A stretch of 64,000 bases of DNA from Acanthochlamys bracteata (taxonomy: Eukaryota; Streptophyta; Magnoliopsida; Pandanales; Velloziaceae), in the NCBI GenBank assembly GCA_019914995.1, contig CM034136.1, forward strand, positions 2,929,270 to 2,993,269, written 5' to 3'. Both the position numbers and the translations under genes were made by a program. Under the pieces are notes generated by a model that saw nothing but the letters and a program-made list of their open reading frames with translations, was not told the origin of the DNA and ran no database searches. Shown in pieces: positions 24,080 through 36,639 of this stretch (positions are counted from its first letter, which is position 1; the number at the start of each line of letters is the position of its first letter).

Positions 24080-26277
24080 GAATTGAATTGATTACACATG
24101 GCTTGTGGAGCCTGCTTTACTATACCTCTTTAATTGTTTACTTTATTTGTTTTTTCTTTTTCTTTTATTGTTATTCTTCTTTAGTTGAATTGATTTGTCA
24201 GATCTGGTACCTGATATTTGTGTTTGAAAAAGTCAATCCACCAAATTGTTAACCACATGCTGTAAACCGTGGTTAATATGAAATATTATGATCCATTTTT
24301 TTTATAAATCAATAGAATCGGTCGGTCTATGTGAAATTTAATCACAAATGCATTAATGTACTTTGTTGCAAATTCCTCTAATATTATGAACGAGATATTC
24401 CAATTGGTGAAAGCATGCTAAAAGTAAAAAAAAGAGGGCAACAATAATATCACGCGCATTGTAAAGTTGTGTTACAGAAGGTCACATGGGAACATCAGCA
24501 GCGTCAGTGGTCTCGTGAAAATTTTGAATTCTTAAATGCTGAGCTTTCGCTAGAAACACAGGGAGTTGTCACAATGAAAGCTGTGGACCAAAAATCCAAA
24601 AGTGCCAAAAGCAAAAGAGCTTCATGGACCCATTTGGTGCTCCTTTGGATGCTCTCGAGGAAGCTGCATGCTATCAGCAGGCCGGCATCAGGGTGGTTCC
24701 TTCCTAACCTCTGCCAAACTTCATTCAATTTAACTGCTAGGAAGGAGGAAAAGAGGGTAATGCCATTTGGTAAGGCTTCTGGCTTTTGACTTCAAACACT
24801 CTTGTTCTTCACCGATACTGTATTTAAAAGTATTTTTTACAAATATTTTTTTGAATATAATATTTTTGTTTTATACTAATAATAATCGCTAACTTACACC
24901 TCCAATCATTGACAAGATATGTGAGTTTGAAAAGAAATACTTTTTTCACTACTACATTCAAATCTAATATTATTATTTTAAACATTTTTATAATATAATA
25001 TATAAATAAAAATTAAATAAATTAATTTTTAATTAAGTCAATTCAAATTTATTAAATTAATTTTGATTTGTCTTGAAATTAATACGAATATGACTAGATC
25101 AAACCGCAAAGTCAGATCTAAATGATCCAATTTAAGATGGAGTTCATAAATCATATCATATATTGTCCTCTTTTAAATAGACTAGAGTGCGCTTGACGTT
25201 ACTTACCATAAAAATAAATTTTTATTTTTAATTTTATATTTTTAAATTATTGTTGGCTCAAAATTAGTTTCACTTAAATTAGGAATAACTACTGCACATG
25301 AGAGCCCCCTTTACATAGAGAATTCGTCGATGTATAGTACGATAAATTTAAATCATTTATTTTAGTTACGGTACATTCCCAATTGGCCGATTGTATGTAG
25401 TAAAACAGCATTGGTGTCATGTAAATCTGGACAGCAGCTTGCGCACTGCCACTTCGCGACAACCGTTAACTTCGTAACTCAAAAAATTGACGGGAAGAAA
25501 ACTGGCCGATGCAGGTTTCCAGAATTTTATATAAATTATTTAGCACCTGATTTGCGTGCAGTTGCTTCCAAAAACCATCACTGCTTCCTTACTTCCGTCG
25601 ATCTGGACAGAAGCTTGCGCGAAAGAATTATGAGCACAAATGGTATAATTTGTTCTCATCTCACAAGGGAGTAGACCTACACTAATCAAATAGGCGTAAT
25701 CAGCACCCAGACGTAGCAAGTAAATAGCAACAGAAACTTCGACAAAGAATCTGGTTGGAAAACCAAATACAGAAACACATTGTACATGTGCAGTATGATC
25801 AAGAAAACTAATTAGTTGACCTTGTTTAGCCTGATTTGATTCAAAAATAGTTGCTAAAAACATTAGCGATTTTCTACTAGACATGTTTATGGCTTACAGT
25901 AACAATAAAAAATGTAGATCATCAAATCTGCTTTCCATCATAGTGTCTAGCAACTCCCACGAATTGACTAAATACACGGACATCGAATTCTCTCTTCGAA
26001 ATTGATATGTCAGTGTGAAAGTAAATGAGTAAAATCCCTATGAGAGTACTTATAGTAGATACAGAAAGTCATAATTTTCAACAAGAGAACAAAATTATTC
26101 CTCTGCATATTGCCCAATCAAGTTAGGTTATCAAGAACACCCACGACCAGAAGAGGTCAGCACATGCCACTCTTCCAACACACATTCTAATAAAGAAGAA
26201 ACACAGCGTTCAACACCTAAATATGTTCTTAAACAATTATTTTCCTTTAGAATGAAATCATCGATTAAAATTTTTGG
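24080..26277. other. Intergenic DNA with a GC-richer patch near 24470-24790
   Basis: Mostly AT-rich and featureless. The patch 24470-24790 is open on both strands (24469-24789 plus, 24504-24728 minus) and less AT-rich than its surroundings; neither translation is recognisable. A similar patch at 25400-25880 is open on the minus strand for 114 codons, also unrecognised. Either could be a captured or decayed gene piece. Confidence 0.35.
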
Positions 26278-29200
26278 CTAATGATGTATGCCTCCAGTCC
26301 CTTCCACATCCTCCTTGGCCTTTCGTGCAGCAGCTCTTATCTGGCGCTGCTCTTCTTTGTAGATTCTGTTTCTCCTTTGAAACTGCAAAAGTATTTTTGT
26401 ATGGAAATAATGCAATTAAAGAACAATTTATGTCAACAAAAGGCCTGCAGGTTAAATGCAGGCACATTATTTTCAAGAAACTTCAATATCCTCACAATAA
26501 AACAAATTTTGTTTAACTTCAAATAATGCAACATCATTTGTAAAGGTTATTTGAACATAATAATTTCTGTTTTCTGTGCTTCTAAAGCAGTTTGCATGTC
26601 TTCTTATCTAATTCTAACAAAAGCTCACATCAATCTAAAAGGTAAGTTACCCCTTGCTATGTAATAATAAATTTCTTCTATCGAAATGAACATAACCAAG
26701 CTTCTACTACGCATATGTTACAGAATAACGACATCCTTTGCTTACTTAGGTAAGCTACAAAATCCACAAATAATTCTGTATCTTGTGATTGCCAAAATAG
26801 GTGCTATCTAAAAGCTACTCATTCTATTGGAGTCCGAAGGCACATTTGACTATCCTAAAAGCTCAATACCTATCACATCAAAAGTTAGTTTACTGATAAG
26901 ACTAATCCACAATTCAATACAATAGTCTAAGGACATCAATGCAACATCACATTAATATGAGATTCCACTTATGCCCTTGGCACAAACTATTTGTATTCGA
27001 ATAGCATGTATGTGATATCTCATATGCGAGAGCTTAAGGGTGCATTTGGCATTGCTTTCCAGAAAAGCACTTTCAAGCTTTTCAACTTCACGTTTTCCAA
27101 TAAACCTTCTACAATATTCTACAGAATTTATTTAAAATTTAGAAAGTATACAAAAATTCTACGTCGTAAGATCTTATTATTGCTTATTTTATTTTTTTTC
27201 TAGATAAAAAAATAGAAATCGTATTCGAAATAGAACAAAATACCCTCCATTACAGAAAATCACTTTTCATAAGCATTCCCAAACAGCACCTAAATACTTA
27301 CTAATCGTAATACATTTTACCAATCTAAAAAAGTTTTGAATGATTAATGCTTAAATAAATTACTTTTGAAACCATAGAAAACACCACAAAGTCTGAATTA
27401 ATTGATGCAAGATTAGTACTAAATTTACATGTAAGGCATGTTTTAATTCTCTTTTTACGAGGCCTAGTCAAAATATATGTATCAAAGTTATTATTTCCAA
27501 AGTAAACAGCTCAAGAGTTGACAAAACTAAGACTCTGTTCGTATTGAATTTGGAAATTTGACTTGAGAGAAGTGCTTTTGAAGAATCTAACCCGCTTGTT
27601 CTGTAAACTTGCTAGAAGTGCTTTTCATCTATGGTATGGCACCAAAACTTGACTTCAAGAAAAACTTACCGAATAATATATTAGAAATCACTTGTCCAAA
27701 AGGTGAAGCACACCATGGTTCGAACTCAATACAAAGTGAACCCAAAATACGATAATAAGGGTTTAACCAAAAAATAAGTTCCTTGTAAGAGTTGCTAGTA
27801 TCACTAGGTCCATGATCACATTCAAGTTGAGAAATAATGTCAACCCCAAACCTAAATTTTAGCTCGTGTCCCAATGAAGCTATTTTTTCATATATGTTAG
27901 TATAAAATATAAAATGTGAAAAATATCTTAAAATAGATATTCATACGAAAACATAATTCATTAGAAACACGAGACAAAACTCAGAATGCATTTCATTGTA
28001 GTAGTCTAAGATTTGTGTAAATGGCTTTATTTCCCTAATTCAAGTTATCAACTAGCTAATCAAAATTCATCTTCTATCTAAGCTTCACCAACATCCAATA
28101 ATGAGAATTATGCTCTAAAACAATTTTATCGGTTTATAATTTTAATGCTTTCATATGTCTCTTTAATTAAATATCGATAGACGCATGATTGGTTTAAGCC
28201 CAAAAATGATGCGGCCTTCTAAGCTAAGTCATGACTCGTGTTTCAGACGAGCAACTTTTCAGGTACATTAATATTTAATTCAAACTGTGAAAACTATGTT
28301 GAACTACATATTAATACAAGAATATAACTCATTTAAAACATGAGTCAATACTTTACCGAAGATGCCTTTGATTGTAGTAATCTAAGCTTCTCGAAAATGA
28401 CTTTCTTTCCATAAGTCAAACTTATCGATTAGCTAAACTCCAAAGTCATGTTATAGCTAAACTTTACTGACATTCAACAATGACAAAATGATTCTTAAAT
28501 AATTCTATCGTTCTTCGTTTAAATATCCTCGTACTTCTCTCTAATTAAGTACCTTTAGGTTGACGATCATGTTCTAAAAGCACTAGTTTTTTACATACAT
28601 TAACATCTATGACAAAATGTGAAAATATATCGAACTAGATATTTATACGAAAATATGATTCATTTGAAGCACGACTGACTTAACTCGAGATGCCTTTGAC
28701 TGTAGTATTTTAAGTTTTCTGTAGATGGCTTTACATTGTTGGTTCAATCTTATCAACTAGCTAGACTCCTAAACGCATCTTCTACCTCAGCTTCATGAAT
28801 CCAACAATGAGCAATATGGCCTTTAAACAAATCTATCAGTTGTTATCTAAATATATTTGTCTCTGCAGTTACGTACTAGCAGATAATTGGGACTATACAT
28901 TCTATGAAATAGGTGATTTACATCCAAAAGATGACCTACTTCCTAAGAGGCTCATCAGTAAATCCATAGAGTTTTGAAGTCCAATCTCTACTGCTCTCCT
29001 ATGTTTTCTGGGGAAAATCCCTGAGTATAGACCTTATTTTAGTGGAACAAATAGGGATATCATGAGAGTTATCCTTAAAAAGAACGAGAGCTAAGATTCT
29101 CTAATTTAGTTTGACCATTCAAACAATTCCTCAAGTAACAGTATAATGAAATGTGACACAAATAAGTCGCAGACAAGATCACCTTAACACCACAACACTG

Positions 29201-31630
29201 CAACTACTTCTACATTTCCTATTGAAGACCAACTAACTAGCAATTTTGCCATGCTAAACATCTAATTCCAATATAGTAATGATTGACACGCTAGAAAGTT
29301 TTATTTACATTTAGATGTTAGTTAACACTAATACTATGTTTTGCAAATGACTCCTGCTATCAAATAGAATTTGCCAATTTCAACTTATTGCTTTATGTAG
29401 AAATAACCGATCTCCTAATTCCTAAACCCTATTTGTCAAGCAATTCATTCGGGAAAAAATCCATGAAAACTCGTAAGATCAAGAGCTAAATTTCTTACTT
29501 ATCTCATTCGAAATTTATAAAAGCTGGCATTATCGTCAAGGTAGCTAGCTCGTGCTATACAAATAAAAAATTCGGTTAGCAAAATAGCAGCTCCTACTGG
29601 AACATCTCATGATACGAAATCATGTCATAAATCGAGCCATCCTCTCACATATTAGCTTGGAAATTGAGGTGGCAAGCTCACTACATGTCCTTGACACATG
29701 ATATATCACCTTTACACATGATGCACGATGTAAGTAACTAGTCATGCTTAACTCAAATTCCGCTATGATCCTACTTCAACAAATTCCTCGACAAGCTACA
29801 AAGCAAATTTTGGTTTCATCTAGCATGCTGGCAAACCATGCATTTCCATTACAATTCTGTCAATACATTGTAAGTACTTAATTTCTTGGTTCCATATCGA
29901 TGCACTCGTAGAATTGGTTAAAATGTATGACTCCCTCACCAAATTAACAGGAGTTTAAAGCCTGCTAAACTCAACTTAAATTTTCAAGAAGTTCAATCTT
30001 TCTCCGGGTAAAACATTGTAAAGTTTCCATAATCCATTCAACCAACTCATCCTTTTTACCTAGTGAAATAAAATTGAGAAAATAACTTCAGAAACACATA
30101 TTTTAATAATTCTGATAGCAAACATTAATCTGAAAGGATTAACTTGAAAAGTAAAATCCACACCATAGAAAGTTTCTCAGCTGAACACCCTGAACTAAAA
30201 CCAAACACAAGCAATGGATATTCCTGATTTTATTCTGAAAGTTATGTAGCAATAATAATTGATTAAAAAGACCCAAGACAATCAATAGACTTTACCAGAC
30301 ACCATAATACATGCATCTTTCAAAGATCATAAAAGCAGGAGTAAATCACCCTTTCATGGCTTCAATTACAAAGTGTGTGAACCTAGAAGAATACCTTGTA
30401 ATTTCCTAGAAGAATACTTCGTCAGTCGATAGTTTCAATTATAATCTACGAAAAAAAAAAGAACAAAGGGATAACATATTTATCAGGCACCACTGTATCA
30501 AGAAACACAACCAAGGTTTCTGGAAAAAACACAATAAACCTCTTAGTTATCCATTTGACCATTGAAAACCTTGGCCATTAAAACCAAAAGATGTTTTTGC
30601 AGCTCTAACTAGCACATATCCTACAACTGTCATGCCAAACTCTTGAACTCTATAAATATCACTTATCAAAAAGCATCAAGTAGCCTAACAAAATTCACAA
30701 CACATTGTAACTACTAGTGAAGTATCTTCAACAGATCCTGAAAGCAGGCAGCAGAAGCCCATTCCCACACTGTTTCATCAACCAGAACCTCGATGGTTAC
30801 AACCAGACAAAAACCAACAGTAACATTTCTTCCATCTTGCACATTTTCTAATTAAATCCAGTTTGTAGGAGATGGACAAACTTTTACCAGCTCTTTACGA
30901 CTTCATTTTACCAGCTGTTTATGGCTTCATGTAATTCACCTCCCAACGACTCTTAGATCAAATCTGAAGATTTGGTCTTCATTTGGTTTGACCAAGAAGA
31001 ACTTCAACAAGTACAAGGAAAAAATTAAGACAATCATCTTCTATTGTTTTAAAAATCATGGTACCAGCTTGAAATTATCCATAATTTTTTATAAGATATC
31101 TTAAAAGCAAACACATCCATCTTCCTTGTACCTCATAAAATTTTAACAAACCTACAACCACAGACGCATCAGTTTAAGAAAAACTTCTCCCTCACAATAA
31201 TTATAACACCATATTAACTATCTAATATCAGTCTAAAAGGGATTATGCATATTCAGCTGATCCTACAACTCTGAATTAATGCATCTTCCCAGTTCTCAAA
31301 CAACATAAAGCTTCCCAATAATCGATCAAACACGCTCGACAAGATCAGGCAAGAGCGGGAACAAAATTTCACAAGGCAAAATAAAATCACGAGTCGATAG
31401 AACGGAAAGAACAGAAAACAACAGATCGAATCTAGATCCGTGTTAGTTAATAGTGGTGATTAAAGAAAAGCCTTTTTTACCTCTTTGGAGTGGTGAAGAC
31501 ACTCAAGGTAATCTTCACGAAGGAGAGCGCAATCCTTGGGCTCACGGCAACGAGACATACACTCGCTGAAATCCGTCCAGAAATCGTAGCACCTTCCTTT
31601 GTTTCCCGTTATTCCCCAACCCGAAGCCAT
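26278..31630 (-). CDS. NDUFS5: NADH dehydrogenase (ubiquinone) iron-sulfur protein 5, complex I subunit NDUFS5
   Basis: Two exons, 31481-31630 and 26278-26382, join in phase 0 to 84 residues: MASGWGITGNKGRCYDFW at the start, HHSKE|FQRRNRIYKEEQ at the junction. Donor GAG|GTAAAA and acceptor TTGCAG|TTT are clean. The protein is an accessory subunit of mitochondrial complex I on the intermembrane-space side. It carries a twin CX9C motif (Cys14/24 and Cys34/44), the fold imported and oxidised by the Mia40 relay, plus an extra Cys28. Length and sequence match plant NDUFS5 closely, and the frame is intact. The intron is 5.1 kb, about twenty times the coding length, and holds a MITE and a tandem repeat. 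The name reflects history: the protein binds no iron-sulfur cluster. Confidence 0.95.
27038..27290. mobile_element. Tourist-like (PIF/Harbinger) MITE in the NDUFS5 intron
   Basis: 253 bp with imperfect inverted ends, GGGTGCATTTGGCATTGCTT against the complement GGTGCTGTTTGGGAATGCTT. Flanks are TAA (27035-27037) and TAA (27291-27293), the 3-bp target duplication of the superfamily. Non-coding. It is the best-bounded member of the family seen through the window. Confidence 0.85.
27860..28900. repeat. Three diverged tandem copies of a roughly 350-bp unit
   Basis: Units begin at about 27860, 28250 and 28570. Aligned landmarks recur in order: AAATGTGAAAA..AT, TTCATACGAAAACATAATTC / ATACAAGAATATAACTC / ATACGAAAATATGATTC, then GAATGCATTT or GATGCCTTTGA followed by TTGTAGTA, then AACTAGCTAA / GATTAGCTAA / AACTAGCTAG, and an ATCCAACAATGA-type block. 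Period is about 370 then 330 bases. Identity is visibly low, so the array is old. It resembles no family I know. Confidence 0.7.
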
Positions 31631-31758
31631 CTTTCAGTATCTCTCTCTCTTCTCCCTGTGATGTCCAGAAATCGACGGAAGGACGTTCCAAGCCGTCGAT
31701 TAACAATCAGTGATAATCAAAACGAGGAAGAAGTCGCTGGACAATTTCGGCCTACTAA

Positions 31759-31950
31759 GGGCTTCGTTGGCATTACTTTCAAGTTTCAAGTCATTATTTA
31801 TTTTTTTTGAACTTTTTATTTTAAAAATTTTTGTAAAATTTTATGTGTAAATTTTACGTAATAAAAATTTTATGTGTATGATATTGATTAATAATTTATT
31901 TTCATGGAAAGCTTTTTGTTTTAATAATCTTAAATGACTTCTTCTAAAAA
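31759..31950. repeat. Tourist-like MITE, 5' end intact, abutting the NDUFS5 promoter
   Basis: TAA|GGGCTTCGTTGGCATTACTT starts at 31759, matching the family's left end including the TAA flank. The right end is not clear and may be decayed. It sits only about 130 bp upstream of the NDUFS5 start codon, within 5' UTR or promoter. Confidence 0.5.
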
Positions 31951-33969
31951 TTTAGAATGTCAGAATAATTGTACATAATTATATGAAGAATCTCTTCAAA
32001 AAGCCACAGAAAAAATTTATAAAGGTAATTTTTTTTAAAAAGTTTGTTTAGTTATTCCAAATATAAACTTACGACATTTTTGGATTCATGTTTAAAAAAT
32101 ATGAGTAAAAGAACAAATAAAAAAATAATAAAATAACAGACAGAAAATAATAATTATTTAATTTTACGATTATTTTGATATATAATAAGAGTAATAAATG
32201 AATTAGTAATAGAAATAAATTTTTTATAAAAAATTTAAATGCTTTTTTTTATTTATTATAATATTACTTTAAAATTAATTTAATAAAATTAAAATTAAAT
32301 TAGTTTTTTAATATAAAATATTTGAGCATATAGCTTTATTATTTTCTCTATCAATTAAAATTAAATTAAATTAAATTAAATTATTATAATAAAAAGTAAA
32401 CATATTAATTTTTAAAAAATTTAATTTGAAGTAGAAATTAAATATAAATATTAAATTTGATTATATAATATTAAATTAAAAATAAATTTTAGATAAAATT
32501 AAAATTAAAATAAAGGATAAAAGGAAAAGCAAATTTGTTTTCTTTTTTGTAACTATGTATACTCATCAAATTAGTAGGTACATATTTAACCATGATATTG
32601 GAGAGGGATGGGGATTGTTCTCTCTCCCTTCTATTAATGAAATAGATCATCTTTTCCTTCACTTTTCATCTCTAACCATCATTCAAACAATGACTTAGTG
32701 AGTTATATTGTTGAAAGGTTATCTCCTCTGCCAATAAGATTGGGATTCTTGAATTTATGAATTTAGATATTAAATTTACCACACAAACGTGACTATTAGC
32801 TCCTAGAGCCGTTTGGTTCATTCCATTGCAATGTTACATTATCAATTATATTTCTAAAAATATTGACTTTTGCCAATCTAATTGCCGGAATTGTTGCATT
32901 ATCACAAGTTTGTATTTAGAATTTTCAAAATTTGAAAATTCCTAAAATATATAAAATGGAAAGTCAATACACCCAATCCAAATTAAAAAAGGAAATATAA
33001 TAAAAAATAAATAAAAAGAAAACTAAAAATAGGAAGAAGATTGTTCCGAATGACCATGTCTGAGATTGTTACTTTGTTTGTTGTGAACTTTTTACTTGCA
33101 ATAAAAAAATATTACTTTGATTATAAAGAAAATGTTTCCAAAATTAATAGATCATATCATTAAGATTGTGAAATGCATCGTATCAAATCTATTATACAAG
33201 ATATTAGTTCATATGTTATATACCGCTCACTATTGGTTGTTAAAGCATTATAGACTTTGTGAGGTTTCTGTTATCTAGGCACATTGATTTGTGTTTTCTA
33301 ACTAGAGATAGTCGAATTTCCCATATAAATTTAGGATGCGTTCTTTTATTCTTATAACTCTTTTTTTAAAATTTAAAATCACTTTTAATTTACTTCTAAA
33401 GTACTATTTACCATAACTTATATTTCGTAACTAATTTTTAGTAACTTATTTTAGTTGAAAAATCACACCGTTAATATTACTGAAGCAGTAATACAAAATT
33501 GTATAAACCAAAGAAGCTCATCATGAAAAATATTTGTAATTATATATATAACTCTTACTCTATTATTTATTTTATTAAATCTTGGCTACTAAATCATAAT
33601 ATAAAGAAAAAAACTTTATTTTTTGCAAGTATAAAATCCTATGGATAACTCCACATAACACCGTGGATGTGCAATATTGGCAGACACAGATCGGACCGTC
33701 TGAAGTCACTTAAAAATTATTGATCCGGATGCAAATTGGTTCGGGTATAAAAAAAGGACCGGTCATGCAACCGAATCGATTTAATCTGATTCGACTGGGC
33801 GAGTTCCGAATTGACCGGCGATGGACCCATCCGGATCGATCGAGCCACTTATAAAAAAAGGTTTTGATCAAGTTATTTAATACGCAAAATAGAGACTCCT
33901 TAGTTCTAAATCTTTCTTCTCCAAAGAGGTCTTTTCTTTTTCTTCTTCTCTCTTGGCTAAGTTCTTTAA
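31951..33969. other. AT-rich intergenic DNA
   Basis: Very AT-rich, with a (TTAAA)n tract at 32356-32382. About 33650-33870 is GC-richer and full of GATCCGG/CGGATCGA motifs like those at the ends of the GTGACA repeats, so it may be a decayed relative. No gene seen. Confidence 0.45.
32356..32382. repeat. (TTAAA)n microsatellite
   Basis: About five tandem TTAAA units. Confidence 0.85.
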
Positions 33970-34765
33970 CGGTCTGTTTGGATAGGAGAGTAGTAAGTAA
34001 GAGAAAATAAAATTAAGATTAAATAAGAGGAGATTATTCGAATAGAGACGAGAGTAAGAGTAATAAATTATCTCGTCTTGTTTGGATATATTAATAAGAT
34101 TAATGAAAAGTACGTATTATTTTTGTTTGGTAACTGAGGAGAAAACAAAAATAATTTTTATAAAAAAACTGAAGTATCTTTTTATGTTTTGTTTGTGTTT
34201 TTTGTTTTAACAATCTCAATGCTAGGCTGCTAGCATCGAAGAGGAACACTTTGCCTCCACTTCGCCAAGGAAGGAGCTCAACGAGAGGGGCTTGAAAGAA
34301 GATACTAGTCTTGCCAGTTAAAAAAAAGTACTTAAAAAGTGATGGCTAATATATATATAATCTTCAAAACAAGATCTAAAACAATACTTCTGCCCAGAAA
34401 CTTTCAACAACATTAATGCAAATATCAACAATAGTTAGACTGCAGAAATGCTATCTATATCTTTTATTTTAACCCTTTAGCAAACAACACCCTGTTAAGG
34501 AAAAGAAAATCAAAAAGGTCTTGCTGCTGAAAATAAAAGGCTAGTTAAGAACCTACTCCGATAACTTAGATAGTCCAAATATTAGTACATCTTAGACTAG
34601 TAAGTATCACATAAGGAGGCACATTTCAGCCTAGTCAACAATAAGAAATGAATGAATTCTGTACATCATGCTACACAATCAGGAGTGTTTAAATTTGGCT
34701 ACACCGAACTTTATAGACATTTCATATGTAGTAGCAATCAAGCATCAGTAAGTTTATCCCTCTAA

Positions 34766-34999
34766 GGGGGCGTTTGTGAATGCTTTTGCAATGAAGAATA
34801 TTTTTATTCTTTTCTAAAAACAACCTCTACTTTTTTTATCTCAAAAAAATAATAAAAATATGCAATAAAAAAATCTCACCATGTAGAATTTTTTTACACT
34901 TTCTAAATTTTTAAATAAATTTTCTAAATATTTATAAAATATGTATTGAAAAACCTAAATTAAAAATTACTTTTTTAGTAAGCTGAACCAAACACACCT
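34766..34999. mobile_element. Tourist-like MITE nested in the 2.65-kb element
   Basis: GGGGGCGTTTGTGAATGCTT at the left and CCAAACACACCT at the right, with TAA at 34763-34765 and 35000-35002. About 234 bp. Same family as 27038-27290. Confidence 0.75.
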
Positions 35000-35261
35000 T
35001 AAATATCAAATGCTGACATGCTAGTGAACTAATAAAGTTTTAATATGCTCTATAGTCAGGACATAATAACTTGACTAATTAAACTCTGACATTTTAAAAA
35101 GAGTTGAAATTCTGATATAATACTAAACTATACATTCTAATAGAAGAGCAAGATTCTGAAATCTTGGAATGATGCTAACCAAAGAATATGCCAACTGAAT
35201 GATGAAATTTTAAAATACACTCATATGCCACTGGTATGAAATACATCATGCTACACAGCCA

Positions 35262-36120
35262 TGAGTGACACATTCTCCTCAATTTGAACCACATTATCTT
35301 CGTTTTGTTTCTGTTCAGGGGGGTCCATCTGTTCATCATTTTATCCCAATTCTGAAACCTGCATTACAAAAACGAAAAAACCAACCAAGAAGGGCAGTTA
35401 ACTCTAGTACAGTGCTTAAACCATCTTGACATTTTAAATAATGATTCCTGTCACACTGCTTATGAAGATAAATATCTTTTGCAAACATCTTATTACAAGC
35501 TCATTTCAAGATTGATCCAAAATTTTGAAGTAATCCATAGGCTGGTTTGCTAGGGTAATACAAGCATGTAAGCAATCTTGTTCTCAAAGTATTTACAAAG
35601 AGCAACATTTATTCGATAAACAAGCTATAATGTTTTTTTTGGTTTCCTCAACTAAGAACTAAACCTGAATGGCAATAGAGGCCGATTGTTGATTGTTGTC
35701 CAAAGATTCCAACTAGCAAAATATGCTTGTTGAAATACCACCTAACAGAGCATTCAGATAATAAAAAACAAAACAACAACATTTATATTAGTTTCAATTT
35801 TCAAAACACATCCATGCTACAAAATCCCCCAAGAAACAAACAAGCAACAGATGCTCCATGGCTTTTTGTTGCCGTTAATTGAGAAAGATAACAAAGATAA
35901 AGAAATTGTCTTTGATTATGCAGTCGAGAGAAGAAATAGAAATTCTTATAGAGACCCAAACAGAAGCTGTTCTCAAGCACTTTTCGTAAATCCACTCTCA
36001 GATCGAATAAATTTTCAACCAAGTTAACAAAATCAACCAGACACTGCGGGAAAGAAATTGCTTAGAGGTGTTTGATTGCTCTAACCTTTGCTACCATAGC
36101 TGGAATGCACCATCCTCATT
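35262..36120 (-). other. Gene-like fragment inside the Harbinger-type element
   Basis: On the minus strand, a CT-rich leader-like region near 36120-36400 is followed by a short frame at a possible donor (GGTAGCAAAG|GTTAGA, near 36090). Further on, a final-exon-like segment near 35262-35340 reads MDPPEQKQNEDNVVQIEENV..., then a stop. Composition is that of plant gene ends rather than AT-rich spacer. The parts do not add up to a recognised protein, so this may be a captured gene fragment. Low certainty. Confidence 0.3.
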
Positions 36121-36639
36121 GTGGAGTGGGCGTTAGCACTAATGGGGAAGAAGAAAAGAACAGACGAGAAACTATTAGACCTACATTGATTATGGTGGAG
36201 AGCGGAGAGATTATTGAAGCGAATTGGCACAGCTTCTGCAGTAGAGTAGGTGGAGAGATAGAAGAAGAGAATTTTTTTATTTCACTTGAGGAAAGAAAAG
36301 TGCTAGCGAGCGAGGTGGCACGAAGCAAGCGAGCAGAGGAGAGCGACTTCCGAGACGAGGAAGCGGGAACAAAGAGTGGTAAAGTTGTTAAAATATAATG
36401 GATAATATAAGAATTCAACCATTTTAACAAACACCAAAATTTTCTTAGTTCGGCGTACACTCTACATTGAGATGTAGCTGATTAATCTCCATATAAAATT
36501 AACAGAAAGTAATATTCACTCTATTTATCATATAAAATTATTGCCAAATAAAAGCAATAGAGAATAATTTATTCACTTACTCTCTATTGATCTCTCCTAC
36601 TCTCAATCCAAACAGACCCTAAGGGAATAGCGATCCTGT

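Larger units (their letters stand above)
26383..31480 (-). other. 5.1-kb intron of NDUFS5
   Basis: Bounded by GT at 31480-31479 and AG at 26384-26383 on the minus strand. It contains a Tourist-like MITE (27038-27290) and a diverged three-copy tandem repeat (about 27860-28900). The remaining 28.9-31.4 kb is AT-rich with no coding signal, and no internal exon is needed since the two exons already give a full-length protein. Confidence 0.85.
33970..36619. mobile_element. 2.65-kb PIF/Harbinger-type element without recognisable transposase
   Basis: Left end CGGTCTGTTTGGAT..GGAGAG and right end complement GGGTCTGTTTGGATTGAGAG are inverted, followed by further matching AGAGTAAG-type subterminal sequence. 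TAA flanks both ends (33967-33969 and 36620-36622). TGTTTGG ends plus TAA duplications fit PIF/Harbinger. No DDE transposase or Myb-like ORF is visible. The interior holds a nested MITE (34766-34999) and gene-like patches (34240-34320, 35260-35360, 35800-36400), suggesting a non-autonomous element that has captured other DNA. Confidence 0.75.

Noticed and set aside
25540..25884. 114-codon minus-strand frame as a protein gene
   Set aside because: No recognisable motif and no supporting splice sites; kept only as an unassigned patch.
36072..36460. Overlapping open frames on both strands near 36.1-36.5 kb
   Set aside because: Translations are low complexity and unrecognised. The stretch is better read as a leader-like captured sequence inside the Harbinger-type element.
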